Shown here piece after piece: positions 55,786 through 64,000 of a stretch of DNA of 64,000 nt. This DNA is from Amycolatopsis jejuensis (GTDB lineage: Bacteria > Actinomycetota > Actinomycetes > Mycobacteriales > Pseudonocardiaceae). A program made the position numbers and the translations under genes. The notes beneath the pieces are model-generated. The model was not told the origin of the DNA, did no database searches, and saw nothing but the letters and a program-made list of their open reading frames with translations. Location of the stretch: contig NZ_JNYZ01000011.1 in NCBI RefSeq assembly GCF_000717335.1, positions 124,001 to 188,000 on the forward strand, read 5' to 3'. Numbering within the stretch: position 1 is the stretch's first letter; every line of letters starts with the position of its first letter.

Positions 55786-56438
55786 GTGTCTCCTCCGCCC
55801 CCGGGCGCGTCAGCCGGTTCACACCGGTGCTGACGCGGCCGCACAGGGGCCCTTTCTGTTCGTGCCCGCCGTGGTCGTGACCAGCGGCGGGAATCCTGCC
55901 GGCAGCCGTGCGCTCCGCCGGTCGGCGGCCGCGCACGTCCTCGTCTGCTCGGTGGGGTGCCGGCCTGGCTCGCGACCCCCGGGCCACCCACCACGACATC
56001 GACCTTGACCCGGCCTCCCGGGGGCGACGCGCATGGTGCCGGTCCGGCACTCCTCCGGGCCGCTCACGACGCAGGCGGGATGCCCGTCGGCGCAGCGGCC
56101 ACCACGAGTATCCCACACCGGTGTGCGCACCCGGTGTAGTCGGTGCCCCACGCCAGGCACCCGGGCGCGCCGCACCGCCCATACCGGGCGAGTTTCCCCA
56201 CACCACTCGTCCGGGCAGCCGCGACCGGTTCAACGTCGCTCATCCCACAAGACGCCCAACCACACTCCCCCGCCGGGCCCGATGGCTGGGGGCGAGCCCG
56301 GGCAGGCGAGCCCAGCCAGGCCGTGGCCTCATGCGCCCGGGCGAACTTGTGCGCACCGCTTGTCCCGTCGGGGTGCGGTGGCTAGCGTGCGGCTCGGGCG
56401 CGCGTGCGCCCGGCGTTACCCGTGCGGTGGGAGGTCCG
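55786..56438. other. Intergenic region between divergent rne and subtilase genes
   Basis: 653 bp. It contains CACACCGGTGTG (56113-56124), a perfect 12-bp palindrome, next to GATACT on the minus strand, a possible -10 for rne that would give a leader of about 320 nt. Open frames crossing it lack recognisable sequence. No RNA gene is evident. Confidence 0.4.
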
Positions 56439-57869
56439 GTGTCCCTGCTGGCGCGGCCGCTGCGAGCGGCCGTGTGCTCCTTCGTCGTGCTCTCCGGATG
56501 TGTCGCGCTCCCGACGGCGGCTGCCGCGGATCCGGGATGCGCGTCCGGCGGGCGGGCGGTGCGCTACGTCGTCGCGTTCGATCGGGGTACGCCGGAGTCC
56601 TCGGCGCGGCAGCAGGTCAGCGTGGACTGTGGCCAGTTCTCGACGTACTACCCGCAGATCGCCGTGGCGGTGGTCACATCGGCCGATCCGGGGTTTGCCG
56701 ACCGCATCGGGCCGCAGCGGGCGTTCAGCGCGCAGGCCACGCGGATCGCCGCCGAACAACCTGCTGCTCCGGCGCAACCCTCCCGCGCGCGGCTCCCGCT
56801 CAGCGACCCGGCTCGCGTTCCGACGGCGGATCTGTCCGGCAGGCAGTGGGACATGGACATGATCGGCGCACCGGCCGCGCACCAGGTGTCCGAGGGCAGC
56901 CGGGACGTGGTGGTCGGGGTCCTCGACTCCGGCGTCGACCCGAACCATCCCGACCTCGCCGCAGCCGTCGACGCGGCCGACTCCGCGGGGTGCCTCAGCG
57001 GCGTGGCCGACCCGAGCCCGGCCGCGTGGCAGCCGACGACCTCGGTCCACGGCACGCACGTCGCCGGCCTCATCGCCGCAGCGGACGACGGCAAGGGCGT
57101 GACCGGCGTCGCCCCCGGGGTACGAATTGCGTCGGTGAAGGTGATCGACGACCGCGGTTACGCCGATCCCGAGGCGGCGGTGTGCGGAATCATGTGGTCG
57201 GCGGCGCGGCGGCTGCCGATCACCAACAGCAGCTGGTTCGTAAACCCGTGGTCCCTTTCGTGCGTACGCGGCAACGACCGCGGGGTGGTGCACGAGGTGC
57301 TCGCGCGCGCCGTGGAGTACGCGACGTCCCGCGGCACGCTCAACGTCGCCGCCGCGACCAACGAGGCCGTGGACCTGACCCCGTCGGCGCGGTCGGGAAC
57401 GCCGTCCGGGACCGCGAAGTGCGAAGCGTTGCCAGCCGGGCTCCGCGACGTGGTGACGGTGTCAGCGATCGGGCCGGACCGGGTGAAGGCGGGGTACAGC
57501 TCGTACGGACTCGGAGTGGTGGACGTCACCGCTCCGGGCGGCGACGACGACCAATGCGTGGTGTCAACGGTGCCCGGCGGCTATGCCCCGCTATGCGGCA
57601 CATCGATGGCGGCGCCGCACGTGGCCGGAGTGCTGGCCCTGCTGAAGTCGGCGCACCCCGGCTGGTCCGCGACGGAGCTGCGCCGCGCGCTGGAGTCCCG
57701 CGCAACGCCCATGCCCTGCCCGGACGACTACGACCTCACTGGCGACGGCGCCCAAGACGCCTACTGCACGGGCTACGACAACTACAACGGTTTCTACGGC
57801 CATGGCTTGGCGGATGCCCGCTCTGCCGTGCCGCCTTCCGAGAGCGGACCACCGAACCCGGCCCGCTGA
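56439..57869 (+). CDS. Secreted S8 family serine peptidase (mycosin-like)
   Basis: 476 residues from GTG with GGGAGG. Signal peptide to about residue 33 (hydrophobic run with SGC, then AAAAD). A propeptide-like part precedes the subtilase domain. Catalytic D163 in VLDSGVD, H204 in HGTHVAG, oxyanion asparagine in ITNSSW, and S389 in GTSMAAPH. Several cysteine pairs are present, but no C-terminal transmembrane anchor as in ESX mycosins and no ESX genes nearby, so it is probably a free exoprotease. A C-terminal EF-hand-like DLTGDGAQDAY could bind calcium. Confidence 0.9.
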   Translation: MSLLARPLRAAVCSFVVLSGCVALPTAAAADPGCASGGRAVRYVVAFDRGTPESSARQQVSVDCGQFSTYYPQIAVAVVTSADPGFADRIGPQRAFSAQATRIAAEQPAAPAQPSRARLPLSDPARVPTADLSGRQWDMDMIGAPAAHQVSEGSRDVVVGVLDSGVDPNHPDLAAAVDAADSAGCLSGVADPSPAAWQPTTSVHGTHVAGLIAAADDGKGVTGVAPGVRIASVKVIDDRGYADPEAAVCGIMWSAARRLPITNSSWFVNPWSLSCVRGNDRGVVHEVLARAVEYATSRGTLNVAAATNEAVDLTPSARSGTPSGTAKCEALPAGLRDVVTVSAIGPDRVKAGYSSYGLGVVDVTAPGGDDDQCVVSTVPGGYAPLCGTSMAAPHVAGVLALLKSAHPGWSATELRRALESRATPMPCPDDYDLTGDGAQDAYCTGYDNYNGFYGHGLADARSAVPPSESGPPNPAR

Positions 57870-58028
57870 CCGCCGCCGGGATTTCGCCCCCGGTGAGGGG
57901 TTCTGGTTGGTGTCAGGCGGGCGCCCAGAATCTGACTGGTTACCGGAAGGCGTGACGGCGATCCGGCTCGCGGCACCAGAACAGGCCGATGTCCGGTTGA
58001 CCCGCCCCCGGTTCGGGTCCAGGCCGTG

Positions 58029-58868
58029 TCACGTGAGGAGAAGCTTGGCGATTCGTCTCGTCGACCCCCACACTCCAATCGCTGCCAGTGCCACCAGGTA
58101 GGCCAGATTTCCGAGCATGCCCGGCGACAAGATTCCGCTTGCGAGTCCTCTCATGAGCTCGATCCCGTGGTACAGCGGGAAACACCGGACCACCCATTGC
58201 AGTGCCTCGGGGTAGACCGTGATCGGGAAGAACGTGGTGGAGAACAGGAACATCGGCATCAAGACGAGCTGGATGTAGTCGAACTGGGACGTCGACTTCA
58301 GAAAACTCACCAAAGTGATGCTGATCGCCGAGAAGGCGAAGGACACCAGGAGCGCCACCGGCAGAAGGAACAGCGCCCACCACGAGGTGAGCAACCCCAT
58401 TGCGCCCGTCACGGCCAGGAACGCCACCGAGTACAGGCCACCGCGCAGCATCGCCCACGCTATTTCACCCAGTGCGACGTCCAGGGGGCCGATCGGGGTG
58501 GCCAGCATGGCGTCGTAGACCTTGGCGTAGCGCAGTTTGAAGAACAGGTTGTACGTGCTCTCGAAAACCGCGCCGTTCATGGCCGACGACGCCAGCAGCG
58601 CAGGCGCCACGAACGCGACGTAACTCATCGGGCGGCCATCCGGACCGGGGACGCTCGTGACCAGCTTGCCGAAGCCGACCTGGAACGCGAGCAGGTAGAA
58701 CAGCGGCTCGAGCGCGCCGGAGGCGAGGATCGACCACGACCGGCCGTAGACGGTGATGGCCCGTTCGACCAACGCGCTCGCGCGGCCGCTGTACATGCCC
58801 GCAGGCAGGATGCGCAGCAGGATTCCGCGCCGTTGCGGCGGAGCCGGGACGGTACGCAGCTCGGTCAT
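58029..58868 (-). CDS. ABC-2 type transporter permease
   Basis: 279 residues, six transmembrane helices. LEPLFYLLAFQVGFG, AMNGAVFESTYNLFFKLRYAKVYDAMLATPIGPLDVALGE (the ABC-2 signature loop) and MFLFSTTFFPITVYPEALQWVVRCFPLYHGIELMRGL are as in NodJ/DrrB-type exporters. The ATG overlaps the upstream stop by one base. Last gene of the export operon. Confidence 0.9.
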   Translation of the reverse strand: MTELRTVPAPPQRRGILLRILPAGMYSGRASALVERAITVYGRSWSILASGALEPLFYLLAFQVGFGKLVTSVPGPDGRPMSYVAFVAPALLASSAMNGAVFESTYNLFFKLRYAKVYDAMLATPIGPLDVALGEIAWAMLRGGLYSVAFLAVTGAMGLLTSWWALFLLPVALLVSFAFSAISITLVSFLKSTSQFDYIQLVLMPMFLFSTTFFPITVYPEALQWVVRCFPLYHGIELMRGLASGILSPGMLGNLAYLVALAAIGVWGSTRRIAKLLLT

Positions 58869-59446
58869 CACGCCACCAGCCTTCGGTAGAAGCCGCGGTG
58901 CGCGATCGCCCAGCCGGCCAGGATCAGCACGACGAGGTACGCGACATGCCCCAACAGCGCGAGCGCCGGGTACCCGCCGAGCACCGACGCGCGGGACAGC
59001 TCGGTTCCGTGCCACAGCGGTGAAATCCACGCCAGCCAGCGCAGGTACAGGGGCAGCTGGTCGATCGGGAAGAACGTGCCGGAGAACAACGTCATCGGGA
59101 TCACCACGAACCGGAACAGCAGCCCGAACCGCTGCCCCTCGTCGAAAGTCCGGGACGCCAGCGCGGTCATCAGCGAACCGCACGCGAGCCCGGTGAGCAC
59201 GCCGACGAGGACCACCAGCAGCGCCGGCGCCACGTAGACCAGGTACGAAACGCCGCCGGTGGCCGGGCCCGCCTTGACCTGTGCCCCGAAGCCGAGGCCC
59301 ATCGCGGCCAGGAACAGCACCGGTTGCAGCCCGGTGGAGTACAGCGTGCTGAGCCAATGCCGCCGGTACCACGTCCAATGTCCCTCGACGCGCAGCCACG
59401 CGCCGTGGAACCGGCCGACCACGCGGCCGGTGGAAGAGACAGTCAT
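58868..59446 (-). CDS. ABC-2 type permease with an internal deletion
   Basis: 192 residues, against 279 for its sister. The N-terminal helix region (TLYSTGLQPVLFLAAMGLGFG... SYLVYVAPALL) and the C-terminal region (VLTGLACGSLMTALASRTFDEGQRFGLLFRF... ISPLWHGTELSRASVLGG) align with it. The central 80 or so residues with the E-S-T-Y/K-W signature loop and about two helices are missing, joined in frame at about residue 77-82. The gene keeps its TGATG links on both sides. The product is probably non-functional or needs its partner. Confidence 0.8.
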   Translation of the reverse strand: MTVSSTGRVVGRFHGAWLRVEGHWTWYRRHWLSTLYSTGLQPVLFLAAMGLGFGAQVKAGPATGGVSYLVYVAPALLVVLVGVLTGLACGSLMTALASRTFDEGQRFGLLFRFVVIPMTLFSGTFFPIDQLPLYLRWLAWISPLWHGTELSRASVLGGYPALALLGHVAYLVVLILAGWAIAHRGFYRRLVA

Positions 59447-60387
59447 CAGTCCACCAGCGTCCGTCCGGTGAGCCGGAGGAACACGTCCTCCAGCGAACTG
59501 CGCCGCACCAGGCTCGACAGCGGCCGTAACCCACGCTCGTGCGCCCGTTCCAGCGTGGCCTCCCCGGCCATCGTGTACAGCAGCACGCGATCCGGCAGGA
59601 CCTCGACGCGCTCGGCCAGCCCCTCCACCCGCTCCGCCGCACTCTGCTGCTCCCCCGGCGCGAACCGCAGCTCGACGACTTCCCGCGTGGAATGCCGTTC
59701 GATCAGCTCCGCGGGCGACCCTTCCGCAGCGATCCGGCCGTTGTCCATGACGACCAAGCGATCGCACAGCTGCTCTGCTTCATCCATGTAGTGCGTAGTG
59801 ACGATCAGCGTGGTTCCCCGTGCTTTCAGGCGGAAAAGCCGGTCCCACAGCAGGTGCCGGGCCTGTGGATCGAGGCCGGTGGTGGGTTCGTCGAGCAGCA
59901 GCAGTTCCGGGTCGTTGACCAGCGACCGGGCGATGGTGAGCCGCCGTTTCATGCCGCCGGACAGCGAGTCGACCGGTTTCTCCGCCCGATCGGACAGCTG
60001 TGCGAACTCCATCAGCTCCTCGGCCCGCTGCCGCACCTGTGCCCGCGACAGCCCGAAGTACCGGCCGTACACGTGCAGGTTCTGCCGCACCGTGAGCTCG
60101 ACGTCGAGGTTGTCCTCCTGCGGCACCACCCCCAGGCGCGCGCGGATCCGCGGACCCTCGGCGTCCGGGTCCATACCCAGTACGCGCAGGTCGCCGTCGC
60201 TGCGTGGCGACACGCACGCGATCATGCGCATCGTCGACGACTTCCCGGCGCCGTTGGGCCCGAGGAAGCCGAATGCTTCCCCAGGCCGGACCTCGACGTC
60301 GATGCCGCGGACTGCCTCGAACTCTCCGAACCGTTTGACCAGCGCCTTGGCCTGAACCAGCGCCGGTTCTGCTACCGACTCTCCCAC
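59446..60387 (-). CDS. ABC transporter ATP-binding protein (DrrA/NodI type)
   Basis: 313 residues from GTG, seven nt after TACTGT (60400-60395), a leaderless pattern that rejects the longer frame. Walker A GPNGAGKSS, Q-loop VVPQEDNL, signature LSGGMKRR, Walker B LLLLDEPTTGLDP, H-switch TTHYMDEAEQL. The C-terminal 80 residues form the DrrA-like extension. It energises the two ABC-2 permeases downstream, an exporter for a drug, lipid or saccharide. Confidence 0.93.
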   Translation of the reverse strand: MGESVAEPALVQAKALVKRFGEFEAVRGIDVEVRPGEAFGFLGPNGAGKSSTMRMIACVSPRSDGDLRVLGMDPDAEGPRIRARLGVVPQEDNLDVELTVRQNLHVYGRYFGLSRAQVRQRAEELMEFAQLSDRAEKPVDSLSGGMKRRLTIARSLVNDPELLLLDEPTTGLDPQARHLLWDRLFRLKARGTTLIVTTHYMDEAEQLCDRLVVMDNGRIAAEGSPAELIERHSTREVVELRFAPGEQQSAAERVEGLAERVEVLPDRVLLYTMAGEATLERAHERGLRPLSSLVRRSSLEDVFLRLTGRTLVD

Positions 60388-60496
60388 CCCGCCGACAGTA
60401 GAGCGGACCACCGACAATTTTCGACCCGTTTCCCGGCGCACAGGTCTCATCACCCGGTCGAAGCACCGCCGAAGCACCCCGCCGACGCACGCCGGG

Positions 60497-63400
60497 TCAG
60501 CGCACGACCACCGTCACCGAGCGGGAAACCCCGTTCACCGCAACGTAAATCGACGCAATACCGGGCCGCAGCGCCCGGACTGTCCCGGTCACCGGATCAA
60601 GAGACACCACATCCCACGGACCAGGCCAGCCGCCGATCTGCACGCCGGTACCGCCCCACTGCGCACTCACCGGATACGCCACTGGGACGTCACGACCACC
60701 TTGTGTCACCGTCGCGCGCACCTGCCCGGTCGCCCCGCGCGCGAGCGGACCCGGGCCGGTCAGCGACAGGGAATCGACGTTCGGCCGCGTCTCGAACCGG
60801 ACCGGCTGCGCGCGGTCCGCCGGATCGACCCCGACCAGCGTCCACCCGACGAACCCGCCGTCGCCGGGAGCCGCCGCCGGAGCCTTGCCCGAGTTCCCGT
60901 TCACCAGATACGGAACGCCGTCGATCCGCGACAGCCCGAACACGCCCGCGTGCGAAGCCAGCGACGCCGCCGGTTTTCCGGACCGCTCTTCGAACGAGGT
61001 GAGCCACGTCTGCAGCAACGCGGCTTCCTTGCGGTCGCCCAGCTGCGAATTGCCGGTCGGGCTCGGATCGCGGACCGGATGGTGCATCGCGACGACCACC
61101 CCGCGCACCGACCGGTCCCCGACAGCGCTGTCGAGCGCGTCGTGCAGCATCCGGACTTGGTCGAATCCGCCTGCCCGCAACGAACCACGCGACGAATCGA
61201 GCAGAACCAGCCGGACCCCGCGCACGTCCACGACGCGGTGGGTTTCCCCGAAAACCGCCTGGAACTGCTTGAGCCCTTCGCCGCCTTCGGCTTCGTGGTT
61301 GCCAGGCACGTAGTACCACGGCACGCGGCCGTCCAGCTCGTCGGCGATCACGTTGCGCGCCAACGCAAAATCCGGTGCCGTGCCGCGGTCCACCAGGTCG
61401 CCGTTGATCAGCACGACGTCCGGTTTTGCCGCCACCGCTTCACGCATCGCCCGGCGCGCCTGCGCGACGAGCGGACCGCCGGGAGCATCCGTGGTGAACT
61501 GCGCGTCACTCACGACTGCGATGCGCAACCCGTCCCTGCCAACGGAACCCAGCGCCGGGTCCGGAACCACCGGATCGGGTGGCACGGTGGCCGCCGGTGC
61601 GATTTCGAAGGTAAGGTCGTCGAATATCAACGTTCCTTCGTATTGGCGTTCCGGCACGTTTTCCACGGCGTAGAACCGAGTCAGCCGCTGTCCAGCCGGC
61701 AGGCCCGCTGGCACCGTCGCCGTCACGTACCGCCAGCCACTCCAATCCACCTTCGACGAAAGGTCCACAATGGACGCTACATTTGCCCTGTCCCGCAGTT
61801 CCGCGCGCAGCCAGGCACCCTTGCCGTCACCGTTGACCCACACCCCGATCTTCTGCGTACCCGCTGGGACGGCCAATGGTTTGACAGCAGTCACGTACGC
61901 GGCACGCGTGGCCGTGGTCCCGGTGAGACGGTAGTCCAATGCCAAACCCTTGCCGCCCAAGCGTCCTTCGGCCGCCGACAACGCCGCGCCGACCACCGCC
62001 GGATACACCGAGGCAGACCAGCCGTCCGGACCGTCCGAAGGAGACACCACCCGTGGCTCAGCACCGATCGAGGCAGCCAGATGTGTGCTGAGTCCAGCCG
62101 CATGCGCGGTAATCGCCGTGGCTCCGGACGCGGTCAGTGCCGTGACGGCAAAGCCCTTGCCTTGCGGTTCCACCTTTACCACCGCCGGGTCGTACTCCAG
62201 CTTCACATCCGACGGCTCCACCCAGGTTCCATAGCCATCCCCGTCGTAGCCGTACACCTGGAATTCGCCGCGCGCGCCCGCCCCGGAGAGCGCGACCTGC
62301 GCGGTGCTCGTCCCCAGCCGGACCGGCTCGCCCAGTACGGTCAGAGTGACCTGCCCGCGAGCTTTTCCCTGGCGGGCAACGACATCGACGTCCGTCCTGC
62401 CGAAGCCGGGATGCGCGGTGAAAACGTTGTCCGTCACAGTGCCCCGGAACGGCTTCGAGGTCGTCCACCGCGGGTCGGCGGCCACTGCGGCGCCGGTCTC
62501 GTCGTGCCCGTGAGCGACCAGCGCCCGGCTCAGTCCGGACAGCACCCGGGCCGAGTCCGCGCCATCCTGGCCCGGCGCAGGCGCGAACCCGGTCAACCGC
62601 CCGCTGCCGGGCACGGTCGCGACGCCGATTCCGTTGGGTACCACGCGTTCGTACCCGTCCGACGGCGAGTTCCGCACCGTCGGCGCTGGCGCGCCCTCGT
62701 CTCGCGCGAGCAGGGTCGACGAGCCGCCGCCGTCGAGGTTGATCGCGTCGTCGGCACCGAGCCGTTTGAGCTGACGCGCCATTTCCAGTTCGGTCATGCC
62801 GCGGCTGTCCACCTGCCGTCCGTCCACCGTGACCAGCCACATCCGCTTGCCGTCAGCGGAAAACCCGACGCCGGTGCGCGGTGCGAGCGTGACGTCGTCG
62901 ACGGGCAGCAGCCGCCCGTCCTTCACCAGCGCCTTGTTCCCGCCGACCGCCATCGCGATCTTCCCGGCATCGGACCGCGGCGCGTACGAAACCCCCATGC
63001 GGTCACCGATGTGCAACGCCGACAGCGCATCCGCACCCGTCTCGCGGCCGAGCAACACTGTGGCACCGGCCGGAATCGGACCGTCCGCGGGCTGGCTGCG
63101 CATCTGGGTCACGAGGCCGTCTCGCACCTCCACCTCGACGACCCGCTCCGCGCCCGCCACCGAAGTCGTCCGCGCCGACGCTCCCCACAGCGGCGTGTAC
63201 ACCCCGAGTGCGTCCTTCCCGAGCACCGGGCTGTTGAAGTTCGTCGCCGGGACGACCCGTCCGTCCGGCAGCGTGACCGACGCTTCGAGGAAGATGTCGG
63301 CGAGTTTCGCGCGGCCCTCATCGGTGATGGCAGCGGTCGTGTTGTGCCCCGCCGCAGGCGCGGTCTGCAGCTGACCGTGGTCGATGCCGACGCCGATCGG

Positions 63401-63820
63401 CGCGCCGGTGGCGTTGATGTCGAAGAAGTCCCCGTTCACCCCTGCGACGGCGCCGGTGCGCGCGACCTGCTGCGACAGCGGTGTGCGGGCGGAAACCGTG
63501 CCCGGGCTGAGGTACGTGGGCTGGAGGACCTTGCTGGTGAGGTCGACGCTCAGGGCGTCGCCGCGGATCCAGCCTTTGGGGTCGAAGCGGTCGAACTGGG
63601 TGAGGTTCAGGCCGGGGGCGACGGCGGTGGTGGAACTGCTGGTCTGCAGGCCGTCGTCGGCAGTCGGGCCAGCAGCAGAGATCGGCGCCTCGCGGGCCGA
63701 GGACGCGGCGGGCGCGCTTTCGACCGGCGGCGTGCCGAGCGGAGCGGCCAGCGGGTCGGCGTTCGCTGGTGCGGCCAGCGGAATCACCAGCAGGATGCTG
63801 AGCAGCAGAGCTCTCTTCAC
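60497..63820 (-). CDS. Secreted phosphodiester glycosidase - metallophosphatase two-enzyme protein
   Basis: 1107 residues from GTG with GGGGG upstream. Signal peptide 1-21 (LLLSILLVIPLAAPANA). An NAGPA-like phosphodiester glycosidase domain (about 90-400; GVNGDFFDIN, DDAINLDGGGSSTLLARDEG) is followed by beta-sandwich linkers, a carbohydrate-binding-like part (about 600-750), a calcineurin-like metallophosphatase (about 765-960: VSDAQF, NGDLVDRG, GNHEAEGG, MHHP) and a C-terminal Ig-like domain (RPGIASIYVAVNGVSRSVTVVV). Together they suggest cutting of sugar-phosphodiester polymers outside the cell, such as teichoic acids; the substrate is inferred. Confidence 0.87.
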   Translation of the reverse strand: MKRALLLSILLVIPLAAPANADPLAAPLGTPPVESAPAASSAREAPISAAGPTADDGLQTSSSTTAVAPGLNLTQFDRFDPKGWIRGDALSVDLTSKVLQPTYLSPGTVSARTPLSQQVARTGAVAGVNGDFFDINATGAPIGVGIDHGQLQTAPAAGHNTTAAITDEGRAKLADIFLEASVTLPDGRVVPATNFNSPVLGKDALGVYTPLWGASARTTSVAGAERVVEVEVRDGLVTQMRSQPADGPIPAGATVLLGRETGADALSALHIGDRMGVSYAPRSDAGKIAMAVGGNKALVKDGRLLPVDDVTLAPRTGVGFSADGKRMWLVTVDGRQVDSRGMTELEMARQLKRLGADDAINLDGGGSSTLLARDEGAPAPTVRNSPSDGYERVVPNGIGVATVPGSGRLTGFAPAPGQDGADSARVLSGLSRALVAHGHDETGAAVAADPRWTTSKPFRGTVTDNVFTAHPGFGRTDVDVVARQGKARGQVTLTVLGEPVRLGTSTAQVALSGAGARGEFQVYGYDGDGYGTWVEPSDVKLEYDPAVVKVEPQGKGFAVTALTASGATAITAHAAGLSTHLAASIGAEPRVVSPSDGPDGWSASVYPAVVGAALSAAEGRLGGKGLALDYRLTGTTATRAAYVTAVKPLAVPAGTQKIGVWVNGDGKGAWLRAELRDRANVASIVDLSSKVDWSGWRYVTATVPAGLPAGQRLTRFYAVENVPERQYEGTLIFDDLTFEIAPAATVPPDPVVPDPALGSVGRDGLRIAVVSDAQFTTDAPGGPLVAQARRAMREAVAAKPDVVLINGDLVDRGTAPDFALARNVIADELDGRVPWYYVPGNHEAEGGEGLKQFQAVFGETHRVVDVRGVRLVLLDSSRGSLRAGGFDQVRMLHDALDSAVGDRSVRGVVVAMHHPVRDPSPTGNSQLGDRKEAALLQTWLTSFEERSGKPAASLASHAGVFGLSRIDGVPYLVNGNSGKAPAAAPGDGGFVGWTLVGVDPADRAQPVRFETRPNVDSLSLTGPGPLARGATGQVRATVTQGGRDVPVAYPVSAQWGGTGVQIGGWPGPWDVVSLDPVTGTVRALRPGIASIYVAVNGVSRSVTVVVR

Positions 63821-63923
63821 CGGAAACCCCCAGGATCGCGGAAATGGCCCAGACCAGCAAAATCCATCGGCGCGACCGCCGGAAGTCCCGCCGGTGAACG
63901 GGACCTGAATGGCGCAGGTCAGC

Positions 63924-64000
63924 TCACGGGGTCATCCGCGCGGCCAGAAACGCCCTCGCGAGCAGCTGGTCACCGGCGATCTCCAGCTCGACATCGGTGC
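63924..64000 (-). CDS. C-terminal end of an unidentified protein (partial)
   Basis: The last 24 codons read TDVELEIAGDQLLARAFLAARMTP then TGA, with coding-type third-position GC. The gene continues beyond the right edge. Too short to identify. Confidence 0.45.
   Translation of the reverse strand, partial: TDVELEIAGDQLLARAFLAARMTP

Noticed and set aside
56439..57869. ESX-type mycosin
   Set aside because: The catalytic domain is similar, but there is no C-terminal membrane anchor and no ESX component nearby.

Overview
The window is GC-rich chromosomal DNA of an actinomycete, most consistent with the Pseudonocardiales (Amycolatopsis or a close relative). The signs are very high third-position GC, frequent GTG starts, many apparently leaderless genes, an F420-type PPOX enzyme and abundant TetR regulators. 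The conserved genes keep the order of the Mycobacterium tuberculosis Rv2388c-Rv2444c backbone (recalled, not searched): hemW, sulfite reductase, cysH, sirohydrochlorin chelatase, lepA, rpsT, holA, comEC/comEA, degV, octT, gpgP, rsfS, nadD, proB, obg, rpmA, rplU, rne. Accessory genes are inserted between these blocks.

Layout. 0-3 kb: a TetR regulator divergent from an SgcJ/EcaC-like gene, a quinone-oxidoreductase-like enzyme and hemW. 3.4-8.9 kb: an assimilatory sulfate operon (sulfite reductase, cysH, cysD, cysN, sirohydrochlorin chelatase) behind a 28-residue attenuator-type leader peptide. 9-20 kb: a secreted protein, enoyl-CoA hydratase, a barnase/barstar pair, oxidoreductase, hydrolase, permease, nitronate monooxygenase-like and F420/PPOX genes, Uma2, and a TetR/SDR pair, separated by repeat-rich intergenic DNA. 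20-36.5 kb: the core block lepA to nadD, including thrC behind a SAM riboswitch. 36.5-48 kb: RecQ with a phosphoribosyltransferase-like tail, two repeat tracts, an MHS-family transporter, argS, and a TetR-controlled cluster (badI, aliB, badH, aliA) for cyclohexanecarboxylate-type beta-oxidation. 48-56 kb: proB, obg, rpmA, rplU and a very large rne. 56-64 kb: a secreted subtilase, an ABC-2 export operon and a secreted two-enzyme protein.

Working together: the sulfate operon makes APS, reduces it to sulfite and then sulfide, and encodes the chelatase that makes siroheme for its own reductase. comEA and comEC overlap, as do gpgP and rsfS, and obg and proB. The bad/ali genes give acid activation, dehydrogenation, alcohol oxidation and ring cleavage; only the hydratase step lacks a dedicated gene. 

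Damage and oddities: single-base frameshifts in the SnoaL-like gene (about 20,829), aliA (about 47,533) and probably the next gene (about 47,717); an in-frame internal loss of about 80 residues in one ABC permease; an IS481-family remnant inserted exactly at the stop codons of two convergent genes; and several intergenic repeat arrays. At least 13 genes have a TAnnnT element, often TAGGCT, 6-8 nt before the start codon. No tRNA, rRNA, CRISPR array or intact transposon was seen.
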